A DNA stretch of 44,343 bases from a virus. Below the pieces are notes generated by a model that did no database searches, had not been told where the DNA came from, and saw only the letters and a program-made list of their open reading frames with translations. Positions within the stretch are counted from its first letter, which is position 1, and each line of letters starts with the position of its first letter. The position numbers and the translations under genes are program-made. Shown here piece after piece: positions 23,515-30,616 of this stretch. The stretch is taken from positions 1 through 44,343 of IMG/VR virus record IMGVR_UViG_3300005663_000088; one strand, written 5' to 3'.

Positions 23515-23898
23515 ATGACACGGAACACAAAAGAATACTGGGAGCAGAGAGACAAGGAAATGCTAGAAGATATAGCTGTTGACAAGAAATATGTCAACAG
23601 CTATAGGGGACGAATACACGGCCTGAGTATCAAGCTGAGCGCCTGTCCCGACTGGGACAAAGACGCGCAGGCAATCATCCTTGGCGAAATGGCAAAACTC
23701 GAAGCGGAAGAGACCGCCACGGAAGAGACCGCATTTGTAGCAGAGTGGACGCCGGAAGTGACGGCGGTCCGACGAGCCGAATGGAATGCCTGGGTCAAAC
23801 AAGCACAACCGACCCCAGTGCAGATAACACGAAAACAGAACGAACAAGGATGGCGGCTAGAAGAGCTAAAGAAAGCCGTACAACACTATAACGATTGA
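23515..23898 (+). CDS. First early protein, unknown (127 aa)
   Basis: MTRNTKEYWEQRDKEMLEDIAVDKKYVNSYRGR... is a helical, highly charged protein without recognisable family. A GGGAG lies 8 nt upstream of the ATG, directly after the hammerhead-like fold. Its position as the first gene behind the strongest promoter suggests an early host-takeover or regulatory protein (inference). Codons about 19-31 contain a 13-bp perfect inverted repeat. Confidence 0.72.
   Translation: MTRNTKEYWEQRDKEMLEDIAVDKKYVNSYRGRIHGLSIKLSACPDWDKDAQAIILGEMAKLEAEETATEETAFVAEWTPEVTAVRRAEWNAWVKQAQPTPVQITRKQNEQGWRLEELKKAVQHYND
23571..23605 (+). promoter_or_regulatory. 13-bp perfect inverted repeat inside the first early gene
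   Basis: TATAGCTGTTGAC (23571-23583) and its exact complement (23593-23605) flank a 9-nt spacer. It can be an mRNA hairpin about 56 nt after the start codon or a double-stranded operator. The encoded residues (ValAspLysLysTyrValAsn) show no protein-level repeat that would explain it. Confidence 0.6.
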
Positions 23899-23918
23899 CC
23901 TTCCCAAAGGAGATTGGC

Positions 23919-24134
23919 ATGCGGACCATAACATTAACATTAGAACGCAGAAATCCAGATGGGAAAATGTGGCAGAAAACGTATGTAGTTCTGCACGAGG
24001 GACCATATGGATTTGACCTACAGGAACTGCACAGTAAGAAGCTATATACAGCAGTACGAAATCAGCAGACCGCTGACTGGATCACAGTTCTGGACGGCAA
24101 GGGCGGCGTAACATTTCAGGGCATGATAGTCTAA
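23919..24134 (+). CDS. Small early protein (71 aa)
   Basis: The start at 23919 follows a strong AAAGGAG at 7 nt; a longer version would ignore it. MRTITLTLERRNPDGKMWQKTY... has alternating strands and ends GGVTFQGMIV, suggesting a small beta domain. It is the second gene of the early unit. No family recognised. Confidence 0.65.
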   Translation: MRTITLTLERRNPDGKMWQKTYVVLHEGPYGFDLQELHSKKLYTAVRNQQTADWITVLDGKGGVTFQGMIV

Positions 24135-24143
24135 CCACCCACA

Positions 24144-24170
24144 GCCTGCCGGCGGGCATTGTACACCGGC
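24144..24170 (+). promoter_or_regulatory. Intergenic hairpin 1 of the early unit
   Basis: Alternative stems GCCTG/CGGGC (24144-24157) and GCCGG/CCGGC (24148-24170) lie between two early genes, just before the AAGGAG of the next gene. The choice of stem would change access to the ribosome binding site. Three further GC hairpins sit in the next intergenic gaps. Confidence 0.4.
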
Positions 24171-24183
24171 TAAGGAGCACATC

Positions 24184-24417
24184 ATGACAGAAGAAGAACT
24201 GCAAGAATATGTTCTTGAGCAAGAAACCTTCACGGCAGCAGGCATGCTTTACTCAGGTAAGGCCGTGCAATGTGCCCGAAAATGCCGGGATCACGGTATC
24301 GAGCAAGCCGACGTGATGCACCTTCTCGAAGTTCTAAAGCTGCCAGCGCACCAGCTGGCATACTTCAAGGACGATTTCCTCAGAGCAATGTCACACATCG
24401 AGACCGAATTAGTTTGA
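24184..24417 (+). CDS. Small early protein (77 aa)
   Basis: MTEEELQEYVLEQETFTAAGMLYSGKAVQCARKCRDHG... is helical and acidic, with no membrane segment. A strong AAGGAG precedes the ATG. Flanked on both sides by intergenic hairpins. The CARKCRDHGIEQADVMHLLEVLKL segment may form a helical hairpin. Function unknown. Confidence 0.65.
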   Translation: MTEEELQEYVLEQETFTAAGMLYSGKAVQCARKCRDHGIEQADVMHLLEVLKLPAHQLAYFKDDFLRAMSHIETELV

Positions 24418-24428
24418 CCATCCAGCAC

Positions 24429-24454
24429 AGCCCGCGGGTGGGAACTCGCGGGTT
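24429..24454 (+). promoter_or_regulatory. Intergenic hairpin 2 of the early unit
   Basis: CCCGCG (24431-24436) pairs with CGCGGG (24447-24452) around a 10-nt loop, extendable by A-T and G-T pairs. There is no T-tract, so it is more likely an mRNA-stabilising or translational element than a terminator. Confidence 0.45.
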
Positions 24455-24489
24455 GACCTGGGCAGTCAAACACACAGGAGGATTTATTT

Positions 24490-25209
24490 ATGCCAAAGAA
24501 GTTGATTTCGATGAGAATCAGCGGTCTGACCGAACGTCAGATCGCTGAGCTTACGGCTCGGCTGGGCATGAACCAGACCGAGGTGGTTACGGTTGCCGTA
24601 GACCAATTCTACGGCAGACAGGAGACCGGCAGCATGAAGATCACAATCGTAGATACGAAACCTGAACTGGACCCATATCATGCCGATACCGGTGGAGCCA
24701 GCTACACCGGTATACACCTCGAACCAGTCAACCGCGAGATCCACGTCTACCAGGAGTACCACGACAATAGTACTCCCATGGAGGAATGGTTATTCCAAAC
24801 AATCTCCTGGTCCCTCCATGAACATCCACTCGAATCACGAATGTGCGACTGGCTGGAAACACACATGGAAGATTTCGCGGTCATGTGCGATAACCACGTC
24901 GTAGAATGGGATGGCAGCAATCAGCGCGGCAAGTTCACCAGCGATGCCGCCGGCGAAGCCTATGACCGCATCAACGAGGAACTGGCCTCGGGTTACCTGT
25001 GTTGCTACGGGCCAGAGGATGGGTACAGTCTCTGGAATACGGATGTCTGGCTGGAAGCGGTGGAACACCAAGCCGCAGGTAAAACCAATGCCGAGCTTAA
25101 ACAGATGGCCCCCGACTTCGAGCCAGACGACGAGGAGCACATCGTCCTGATCGAAGACATCCTAGACGTGCTCAAACGCTACCGTGACGAAGCAGCCGAG
25201 AACGCCTAG
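24490..25209 (+). CDS. Early protein with N-terminal ribbon-helix-helix-like domain (239 aa)
   Basis: The first 45 residues (MPKKLISMRISGLTERQIAELTARLGMNQTEVVTVAVDQFY) fit a ribbon-helix-helix DNA-binding fold: a beta strand, then two helices with the GMNQTEVV turn. The rest is acidic, with a Tyr/Trp/Glu-rich middle and a GYLCCYGPEDGYSLWN segment, and looks like an unrelated domain. An AGGAGG lies upstream of the ATG. It could be an early transcription regulator with an effector domain. Confidence 0.68.
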   Translation: MPKKLISMRISGLTERQIAELTARLGMNQTEVVTVAVDQFYGRQETGSMKITIVDTKPELDPYHADTGGASYTGIHLEPVNREIHVYQEYHDNSTPMEEWLFQTISWSLHEHPLESRMCDWLETHMEDFAVMCDNHVVEWDGSNQRGKFTSDAAGEAYDRINEELASGYLCCYGPEDGYSLWNTDVWLEAVEHQAAGKTNAELKQMAPDFEPDDEEHIVLIEDILDVLKRYRDEAAENA

Positions 25210-25230
25210 CCTCATCCACTCACTCACTCA

Positions 25231-25250
25231 GCCCCGGCTACGGTCGGGGC
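25231..25250 (+). promoter_or_regulatory. Intergenic hairpin 3 of the early unit
   Basis: GCCCCG (25231-25236) pairs perfectly with CGGGGC (25245-25250) around an 8-nt loop. It lies 23 nt before the ATG of the next gene. A short CACTCACTCA repeat precedes it. No T-tract. Confidence 0.45.
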
Positions 25251-25273
25251 ATACACTCACAGGAGATAACAGC

Positions 25274-25480
25274 ATGAACGACAACGACTATGAATGGACA
25301 TTTTACGAATCTGCATTCGGCCGCATGGCCGTACGCGTCGGCCTGGAATGGGTCTCATTCCAAGCCGACGGAACAATCATTAATTCCAAATTCATGGGTT
25401 CACCACCCCATGAACTCCCAGAATGGCCGGGAGATGATGAGGCGGAATACCGAACATACAATTTCGGTTTTCACGCATAG
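25274..25480 (+). CDS. Small early protein (68 aa)
   Basis: MNDNDYEWTFYESAFGRMAVRVGLEWVSFQADGTIINSKF..., start set by AGGAG 9 nt upstream. Beta-rich start and an acidic EWPGDDEAEY end. It is the last gene before the terminator of the first early unit. No family recognised. Confidence 0.65.
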   Translation: MNDNDYEWTFYESAFGRMAVRVGLEWVSFQADGTIINSKFMGSPPHELPEWPGDDEAEYRTYNFGFHA

Positions 25481-25483
25481 CCC

Positions 25484-25515
25484 AAGCCCTGCCCTAACCG
25501 GCGGGGCTTTTTTTT
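25484..25515 (+). terminator. Rho-independent terminator of the first early unit
   Basis: AAGCCCTGCC (25484-25493) pairs with GGCGGGGCTT (25500-25509), one G-T pair, loop CTAACC, followed by an unbroken run of eight T (25508-25515). A textbook intrinsic terminator. Confidence 0.93.
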
Positions 25516-25559
25516 GTTTCGGTCTCAATAGGCACCACACAGCTTGTTCAAATGAGTGC

Positions 25560-25571
25560 GAAAATTTAAGG
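25560..25571 (+). promoter_or_regulatory. GAAAATTTAAGG box, second copy
   Basis: The 12-mer GAAAATTTAAGG occurs exactly here and at 23231-23242, each time upstream of an early promoter (20 and 30 bp before the -10 and -35 boxes respectively). The sequence GTGCGAAA occurs nearby in both copies. It may be an operator for an early regulator such as the ribbon-helix-helix protein encoded next, or an UP-like A/T element. Confidence 0.4.
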
Positions 25572-25590
25572 ATGCGATTCACGTTATCTA

Positions 25591-25599
25591 TGTTATAAT
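25591..25599 (+). promoter_or_regulatory. Extended -10 promoter of the second early unit
   Basis: TGTTATAAT contains a perfect TATAAT (25594-25599) preceded by TG at the extended -10 position. No -35 match is present at 16-18 bp, which extended -10 promoters do not need. It lies between the terminator and the ribbon-helix-helix gene. Confidence 0.7.
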
Positions 25600-25644
25600 A
25601 GTAGTATAGAAAATAGTCAATATGATTCAATGGAGAATATCAAT

Positions 25645-25836
25645 ATGGAAGTACCAGAGAAAGTCTTGTTTAGCCTGACGAAACAGGATAAACAAATGCT
25701 TAAAGAGATTGCCGCGTTTGACGGTGATGCCAGTATGTCGGCCATGCTACGCAAATTGATCCGCGCAGAGTGGCGCCGCCGTCAGCCGCAGCCATCCCAG
25801 CAGGCGGCACATAATCACAATGGAGATACGGAATGA
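25645..25836 (+). CDS. Ribbon-helix-helix regulator (63 aa)
   Basis: I take ATG 25645 (GGAG 9 nt upstream) over ATG 25630, which has no ribosome binding site. The product reads MEVPEKVLFSLTKQDKQMLKEIAAFDGDASMSAMLRKLIRAEWRRR, then a Gln/His-rich tail. A beta strand (KVLFSLT) followed by two helices with ASMSAMLRKLI is the ribbon-helix-helix/CopG pattern. As the first gene of the unit it probably regulates the early promoters. Confidence 0.75.
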   Translation: MEVPEKVLFSLTKQDKQMLKEIAAFDGDASMSAMLRKLIRAEWRRRQPQPSQQAAHNHNGDTE

Positions 25837-26057
25837 GCATATTGTGCAAGGCACGCAAGGCATTAGAACGCGCCGAAAGTTGGCGCAACAATGATTATGG
25901 TGACTTTCCGCAAGTCATCATTGCCCATGAGTTACAGGTCTCCATTGCTCAGGCCCAGATAGCCCAGGCCGAAGCGCTGGAGGGAATATACGATCTCCTG
26001 GTCAATACCAACGACAGCCTGGACCGTATCGCCGAGCAGGAAAGGAAGCAAGAATGA
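25833..26057 (+). CDS. Small helical protein (74 aa)
   Basis: MSILCKARKALERAESWRNND..., with a long amphipathic helical part rich in Ala and Gln (QVSIAQAQIAQAEALEGIYDLL). It overlaps the preceding stop by 4 nt (ATGA). Similar Gln/Ala-repeat phage early proteins are common and uncharacterised. Confidence 0.6.
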   Translation: MSILCKARKALERAESWRNNDYGDFPQVIIAHELQVSIAQAQIAQAEALEGIYDLLVNTNDSLDRIAEQERKQE

Positions 26058-26299
26058 ACCGCATCGAAATAGCGAATAAACTGGTACATGATGCGTGGGT
26101 ATATTCAAGCAAATCCTATGAGCACTATCGAACAACAGTCAAGTATTTGTCAATTAAGGACCGGTTTCTGGTCGAGTGTCCGAACCAGCTGGACACAATA
26201 GTCGGCAATGCAAAGGCTGCCGTCGATACGGTAGTCGAATACCTAGAGAGAGAGGACGACATGAGCAAGAAACCTGAGTGCGGCGAAGCGACTCGTTGA
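26054..26299 (+). CDS. Small hypothetical protein (81 aa)
   Basis: MNRIEIANKLVHDAWVYSSKSYEHYRTTVKYLSIKDR... is an alpha-helical basic/acidic protein that overlaps the preceding gene by 4 nt. It ends before a 108-bp gap that contains an inverted repeat. No family recognised. Confidence 0.6.
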   Translation: MNRIEIANKLVHDAWVYSSKSYEHYRTTVKYLSIKDRFLVECPNQLDTIVGNAKAAVDTVVEYLEREDDMSKKPECGEATR

Positions 26300-26307
26300 G
26301 TTTAACC

Positions 26308-26341
26308 ATCATGTCAAATCATTTCCTTTACGTGACATGAT
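26308..26341. promoter_or_regulatory. 9-bp inverted repeat in intergenic gap
   Basis: ATCATGTCA (26308-26316) and TGACATGAT (26333-26341) are perfect complements separated by 16 bp, so the half-sites are 25 bp apart centre to centre. There is no T-tract. An operator for a dimeric regulator or a weak mRNA hairpin is possible. Confidence 0.45.
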
Positions 26342-26407
26342 CAACGTCTCGAAATGGATTCTTGACCAACAACCCTAACCCCCACACACACACGAACGGA
26401 GGCGAAT

Positions 26408-26677
26408 ATGACAGCAATACTAGCCCCACGCCGCACAGCAGAACGAGTATCAGTTGCATGGATATTTGGCTGGGAAGATGGCGCGAACCACAATCCGTTC
26501 GCACCGGAAGCGCTCTTTGGCAGCTACGATGATCATCGCCGCTACACATCGGGATTCCTTACTGCGCAACCCAGCAACTGGTCGGCTCAGAAATGGTTCG
26601 AGCACATGTGGCAGGAATATGTAGAGGACACGGAACCTGTAGGATTCGACCCAGCCTCGGAGGTACTGTACGAATGA
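26408..26677 (+). CDS. Hypothetical protein (89 aa)
   Basis: MTAILAPRRTAERVSVAWIFGWEDGANHNPFAPEALFGSYDDH.... An ACGGAGG precedes the ATG. The Trp-rich sequence with WFEHMWQEYVED near the C-terminus looks like a compact alpha/beta domain. Overlaps the Sak4 gene by 4 nt; a recombination-linked role is possible but unproved. Confidence 0.6.
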   Translation: MTAILAPRRTAERVSVAWIFGWEDGANHNPFAPEALFGSYDDHRRYTSGFLTAQPSNWSAQKWFEHMWQEYVEDTEPVGFDPASEVLYE

Positions 26678-27831
26678 GCATGTTCCAACGAGCAACCAAA
26701 GATGAAGGGAAACTACGATTGGCAATCATCGGTCCGTCCGGTAGCGGCAAGACATTCACCTCACTCGCCATCGCTATGGCGATGGGTGGGCCGGTCGCCG
26801 TCGTAGACACCGAGCACGGAAGCGCCAGCAAATACGCTGACCAGTTTGAGTTCGACGTAGTAGAAATGCACGCACCGTTCAAGGTAGACAAATATCTAGC
26901 GGCTATCGCTGATGCACAGCAGGCCGGATACAACATCTGTATCCTCGATAGCATTTCTCACGCATGGATGGGAACCGGCGGCATTCTCGATTTTGTGGAC
27001 GAAACCGCCAAGCGCATGAAGAATGCCAATACTTTCGCAGCATGGAAGGAGGGCACGCCACTTTACAATAGCCTGGTGAATGCCATCGTAGAGAGTGATA
27101 TTCATGTCATCGCTACCATGCGCAGTAAAACCGAGTATGTAATGGAAGCCAATAACCGGGGCAAGCAAACCCCTCGCAAGATCGGCATGGCTCCAGTTCA
27201 GCGCGATGGCTTCGAGTATGAGTTCGATGTACTGTTCGACATGGACATGGACAACAACGCCATCGTTTCCAAGACGCGCTGCCCTGCGCTAAATGGAAGA
27301 ATATTTGCCAAGCCGGGTGCAGATGTGGCGGAAATCCTGACAACCTGGCTATCCGCTACACCGCCACAGGAAGCCCCAGAACAGACGTTGTCCCACGATT
27401 CGACACAGAGTACCAGTCCGGGCCCGAATGGCACAGGGCGCCCCACACAGCCAGCCACAGGGGAAACGGTGGGACCACAACAGAACGAACAAACGTTCAA
27501 CCGCGAGAAGACAACACGCAACATGCACCGCATGGGCACGAAACTATGGCCCGAAACATGGGACGAAGCACGACACACCTGCTGTCAAGAAATAACCAAG
27601 GGGCGCACCGAATCAAGCAAGGAACTAAGCGACAACGAACTCGCCAAGTTCGCATTGATCTTGGAGGTACACGAATATGCCTTCGAACAACTCGGCGACG
27701 AAGAGGGCGCTGCCGCACTAACCAAATCGGAAGAGAAATTTGAGGTTGACATCTGGGACTGGACTACTCCGCAACTGAGACAAGTCCACGCCTGGATCAC
27801 GGCCAAAGCAGCCATCCAGGAGACGCCATGA
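26674..27831 (+). CDS. Sak4-like single-strand annealing recombinase (RecA-core ATPase)
   Basis: The 385-aa start at ATG 26674 is set by the ATGA overlap with the previous gene. Residues 1-230 form a RecA-like core with Walker A GPSGSGKT (20-27) and Walker B ICILDSIS (88-95), typical of phage Sak4/AAA_24 proteins. A Pro/Ser/Thr-rich linker (about 231-275) is followed by a helical C-terminal domain (about 275-385) with WPETWDEARHT. Sak4 proteins promote single-strand annealing in phage recombination and replication. Confidence 0.88.
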   Translation: MSMFQRATKDEGKLRLAIIGPSGSGKTFTSLAIAMAMGGPVAVVDTEHGSASKYADQFEFDVVEMHAPFKVDKYLAAIADAQQAGYNICILDSISHAWMGTGGILDFVDETAKRMKNANTFAAWKEGTPLYNSLVNAIVESDIHVIATMRSKTEYVMEANNRGKQTPRKIGMAPVQRDGFEYEFDVLFDMDMDNNAIVSKTRCPALNGRIFAKPGADVAEILTTWLSATPPQEAPEQTLSHDSTQSTSPGPNGTGRPTQPATGETVGPQQNEQTFNREKTTRNMHRMGTKLWPETWDEARHTCCQEITKGRTESSKELSDNELAKFALILEVHEYAFEQLGDEEGAAALTKSEEKFEVDIWDWTTPQLRQVHAWITAKAAIQETP

Positions 27832-28091
27832 CAGATACAGAGATACGACCATTCAGCAATAATTCACAATGGGAGGATTGGTATAACGCGAACTGTTGCA
27901 AGTGCAGAAAGTCGATTGAGTTAATCGACCCAGGCGGTCTCTCATGGCCGCCACAATGTAAGATTGAGGAGGCAAACGTGACGGCATCCTGCATCACTGG
28001 CACGGTAAGCGAAGCCATCGCCCAGCGCATGGGCTACCTCGAACACAGTGGCTGCTACAACTGGCAATGCAACGAACGGGAGCCCACATGA
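27828..28091 (+). CDS. Small cysteine-containing protein, possible zinc finger (87 aa)
   Basis: MTDTEIRPFSNNSQWEDWYNANCCKCRKSIEL... contains CCKC early and C-x3-C-type residues later (SGCYNWQCNE), consistent with a treble-clef zinc site. This family is common beside phage recombination genes and of unknown function. ATGA overlaps at both ends. Confidence 0.68.
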   Translation: MTDTEIRPFSNNSQWEDWYNANCCKCRKSIELIDPGGLSWPPQCKIEEANVTASCITGTVSEAIAQRMGYLEHSGCYNWQCNEREPT

Positions 28092-28174
28092 CACAGACGC
28101 TTATCATGCTGCTCGCCATCGCGTGGCTGTGCGTGGCGGCGCAGGCATATGACATGTACAGGAGGCGGATGTAA
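28088..28174 (+). CDS. Tiny membrane peptide (28 aa)
   Basis: MTQTLIMLLAIAWLCVAAQAYDMYRRRM: one transmembrane helix followed by a basic tail. It overlaps the previous stop by 4 nt and its own stop overlaps the next ATG (TAATG), so translation is coupled on both sides. Many phages carry such peptides in early operons; function unknown. Confidence 0.55.
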   Translation: MTQTLIMLLAIAWLCVAAQAYDMYRRRM

Positions 28175-28422
28175 TGACCTTGATAATAATCCTCTCCGTG
28201 ATAAGCCTGGCTCTGTCGGTCATGTTCGCCGTTGCGCTGGCCGCGTATCTTTGCGAGCGGAATGCTCACGCCGAGACGCTGCATCGATACAAAACGGCCG
28301 TTGAGGAATGGGGAAATACCCTAGACGAAATAGAATCTGCCTGGGCAGCAATAGAAGCAGTAGCCGACCAGTATGACACGCAAAAAGCTGACTTGGCCAA
28401 ACAAAACTGGAGATGGAACTGA
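28174..28422 (+). CDS. Single-pass membrane protein (82 aa)
   Basis: MTLIIILSVISLALSVMFAVALAAYLCER... has one N-terminal transmembrane segment (about residues 2-26) followed by a long acidic helical domain with coiled-coil character. Couples to the neighbouring genes through TAATG and TGATG overlaps. Paired with the preceding tiny membrane peptide; role unknown. Confidence 0.6.
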   Translation: MTLIIILSVISLALSVMFAVALAAYLCERNAHAETLHRYKTAVEEWGNTLDEIESAWAAIEAVADQYDTQKADLAKQNWRWN

Positions 28423-28910
28423 TGAAGTATAAACACATGCCCAGCCGCAGCGAGTTAGCTGAGCTCCTAGAACAACTCAGCGCAGACCAGTGGGGCGACA
28501 CTAGCCATCCGAACTGGGCCGTGACGCGCATGGGTTATGAGAAGCAACGCCCGAACGGATGGACAGGCGTGTCGGGCCTGGCTACCCGCTACCAGGTAGC
28601 CCAGAACATGACAGGCTGGGCCATCCTGGTCGACCGGCTAACGGGCCGCCACGTACCCAGCAAGGCGGAGGGCAACCGATTTTTCATCAGTCGCACCTTA
28701 CCAACGCGCGGCTCGCAGGAGATGAATGCGGACATTGACTGGGCCGATGTAGACGCAAGGCGCCAGGCGCATGATAGTCGCGAACGACTGGAACTGGCCT
28801 GTATGGGCCGCTTTGTCGTGATCCCCACTTGGCGACACATCATGGCGTGGTACTGGCCGGAAATGCGTTGGAAGCCGGTCGGCTACGAGCAGGTACTGGC
28901 AATCCGCTGA
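28422..28910 (+). CDS. Hypothetical early protein (162 aa)
   Basis: I use the ATG at 28422 (TGATG overlap, GGAG 8 nt upstream). MKYKHMPSRSELAELLEQLSADQWGDTSHP... contains a basic SRTLPTRGS region and a C-terminal Trp-rich MAWYWPEMRW. It may be a two-domain alpha/beta protein. No family recognised; overlaps the sulfurtransferase-type gene by one base. Confidence 0.6.
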   Translation: MKYKHMPSRSELAELLEQLSADQWGDTSHPNWAVTRMGYEKQRPNGWTGVSGLATRYQVAQNMTGWAILVDRLTGRHVPSKAEGNRFFISRTLPTRGSQEMNADIDWADVDARRQAHDSRERLELACMGRFVVIPTWRHIMAWYWPEMRWKPVGYEQVLAIR

Positions 28911-29713
28911 TGGCACAGTTGCGTACCTTCAGCTTTGGCGGCGGAGTACAATCAACGGCTGCACTAGTACTCGCAGCCCAGGAACGCATCGACTTCAACA
29001 TATTTCTTTTTGCTAATGTGGGTGACGATAGCGAGAACCCTGCCACGTTGCGCTATGTGGAGGAGTACGCCAAGCCCTATGCTGCGGAACATGGTATCGA
29101 GCTACATGAGTTACAGCGTATCCCCAAAAAGGGCAAGTATAAAGGGCAGATCGAGACAGTGTATGGTCGCTGTGTTGGCGACAACCGAAGCATTTGCATC
29201 CCGGTTCGTCTGAGCAACGGGGCGCCAGGCAGACGGAATTGCACTACCGATTTCAAAATTGCGGTCATCGGCAGATGGCAGCGCGAGCATGGAGCAACAA
29301 AAGACAACCCAGCAGTCTGCGGACTGGGTATCAGCATAGATGAGATTCAGCGCATGCGCAGCGATAGCGGCATCAAAACACAAGTGCTGGAGTACCCGCT
29401 AATTGATCTGCATCTTACTCGTTCGGACTGCCGCACCATCATAGCCAATGCTGGACTGCCAGTGCCACCGAAGTCAGCGTGCTGGTTTTGTCCTTTTCAG
29501 CGACATAGCCAGTGGCAAGACATGCGGCGGGAGGACCCTGAACTGTTTCAACGTGCAGTCAAATTGGAACAACGCATCAACGATAAGCGCAACGCAATCG
29601 GTCGGGATCGAGTATATCTACATCCATCTGCAAATCTACTAGCTGACGCCGTCGCACTGCAATACACACTATTCGAGGAGACTACCTGTGATAGCGGTTA
29701 TTGTTTTACATGA
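28910..29713 (+). CDS. PAPS reductase-like / PP-loop family protein
   Basis: The 267-aa product begins with a PP-loop, SFGGGVQST (8-16), after which come ANVGDDS (35-41) and a C-terminal CWFC (191-194). This is the architecture of phage PAPS reductase-domain proteins (adenine nucleotide alpha-hydrolase superfamily). Relatives include sulfate reductases and the DndC protein used in DNA phosphorothioation. With three methyltransferases in the genome, a nucleic-acid modification role is attractive but unproven; sulfur scavenging is the alternative. Confidence 0.82.
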   Translation: MAQLRTFSFGGGVQSTAALVLAAQERIDFNIFLFANVGDDSENPATLRYVEEYAKPYAAEHGIELHELQRIPKKGKYKGQIETVYGRCVGDNRSICIPVRLSNGAPGRRNCTTDFKIAVIGRWQREHGATKDNPAVCGLGISIDEIQRMRSDSGIKTQVLEYPLIDLHLTRSDCRTIIANAGLPVPPKSACWFCPFQRHSQWQDMRREDPELFQRAVKLEQRINDKRNAIGRDRVYLHPSANLLADAVALQYTLFEETTCDSGYCFT

Positions 29714-29722
29714 AGTTCGCTG

Positions 29723-30616
29723 ATGGCTAACGGGCGATTTATTAGCACGAGCATACGCGATGACTTTAGACTAAATAGCCTCAGCCTGGAATCCGAGTGG
29801 CTCTTTCTCAAAACCGTACCCCACCTGAATCGCGATGGCATCATCGGATTCGACACACTCTGGGCAACGGTCTGCCCGCGCAGGAAAGAGATGTTCGACC
29901 GTACAGATAAACTAGTCAACGAGTGGATACAACAGAACCTTGTCATCCTGTACCCAACCGCCGAAGGCGATGCACTGTTCTTCCCCAAGTTTCTGCAAAA
30001 TCAGCAGGGCCTGAAATGGAGCCGTGAAAAACCGTCTAGATACCCACTTCCTGACGGGTTCCAGCATGTATTCGGAGACAAGCCGGATAACGTACAGATT
30101 GTTTCTGATGATAGTCCGGAGCTTATCCGGAATGAATCCGGAGTGAATCCGGAGCTTATCCGGAATGAATCCGGAAGTGGTACGGCCCAAGAGCAAGTAC
30201 AAGTACAAGTACAAGTTAAAGATCAAGTACAAGATCAAGTAGAAGTACAAGTTGAAGTTGAAGTACAAGAGCAAGAGCAAGAGGCTGCGCCGCCATCATC
30301 ATCATCTACCATCCGCCAGCAGGTATTTGACAGACTTGCCGGAGAATGGGGGACGGTAAACTCCACACAGCTTGATAAGCACCTAGAATTGGTAGAACGA
30401 TATTGCCTATCTGATTGGCGGCGGGGCTTTGACGCGACCAAACGCGGCGCGCGCGCCAATCCGACTTACGTAGAGAAAGTCATCATATCAGAACAGGAGA
30501 AAGCAAACGAAAGAGGACCGCCGCATCAACCCAAATCAAAGGTTGAGAAAAGCATGGATGCAGTCGACGCTGTGATGGATGCGGTCAAACAGGAGGGCAT
30601 ACAGGGATGGGAATAG
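29723..30616 (+). CDS. Replication initiator with internal iterons
   Basis: The 297-aa product has an N-terminal winged-helix region (residues 1-110, with LTVKPHLN-like KTVPHLNRDGIIGFDTLWATV), then two 11-residue repeats ending in PELIRNESG (about 131-152), a very long Gln/Val/Glu low-complexity tract (about 155-195) and a helical C-terminal part (about 200-297). The layout matches phage helix-turn-helix replication organisers encoded just before a G39P-type loader. DNA repeats within the gene probably form the origin, as in lambda O. Confidence 0.75.
   Translation: MANGRFISTSIRDDFRLNSLSLESEWLFLKTVPHLNRDGIIGFDTLWATVCPRRKEMFDRTDKLVNEWIQQNLVILYPTAEGDALFFPKFLQNQQGLKWSREKPSRYPLPDGFQHVFGDKPDNVQIVSDDSPELIRNESGVNPELIRNESGSGTAQEQVQVQVQVKDQVQDQVEVQVEVEVQEQEQEAAPPSSSSTIRQQVFDRLAGEWGTVNSTQLDKHLELVERYCLSDWRRGFDATKRGARANPTYVEKVIISEQEKANERGPPHQPKSKVEKSMDAVDAVMDAVKQEGIQGWE
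30071..30180 (+). repeat. Phased 11-bp iterons (putative replication origin)
   Basis: The palindrome TCCGGA occurs six times at exactly 11-bp steps (30115, 30126, 30137, 30148, 30159, 30170) within two 33-bp direct repeats. Degenerate copies TTCGGA (30071) and GCCGGA (30082) lie upstream in the same register. All sites fall on one face of the helix, as expected for cooperative initiator binding. Confidence 0.7.
30191..30285 (+). repeat. Hexamer repeat tract CAAGTA-like beside the iterons
   Basis: About fifteen degenerate 6-bp units (CAAGTA, CAAGTT, CAAGAT, GAAGTA, CAAGAG) run without interruption. They encode the Gln/Val/Glu tract. One strand is poor in C and rich in A, so the tract may act as an unwinding element next to the iterons. 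Confidence 0.6.

Noticed and set aside
30085-30140. CTGATGA near 30105 followed by a TCCGG...CCGGA stem, suggesting a second hammerhead
   Set aside because: The GAAA and stem III parts are missing, and the sequence is explained by the coding iterons.
30071-30285. Short regularly spaced repeats considered as a CRISPR array
   Set aside because: Repeats are 6-33 bp, inside an open reading frame, without unique spacers of 25-40 bp or cas genes.
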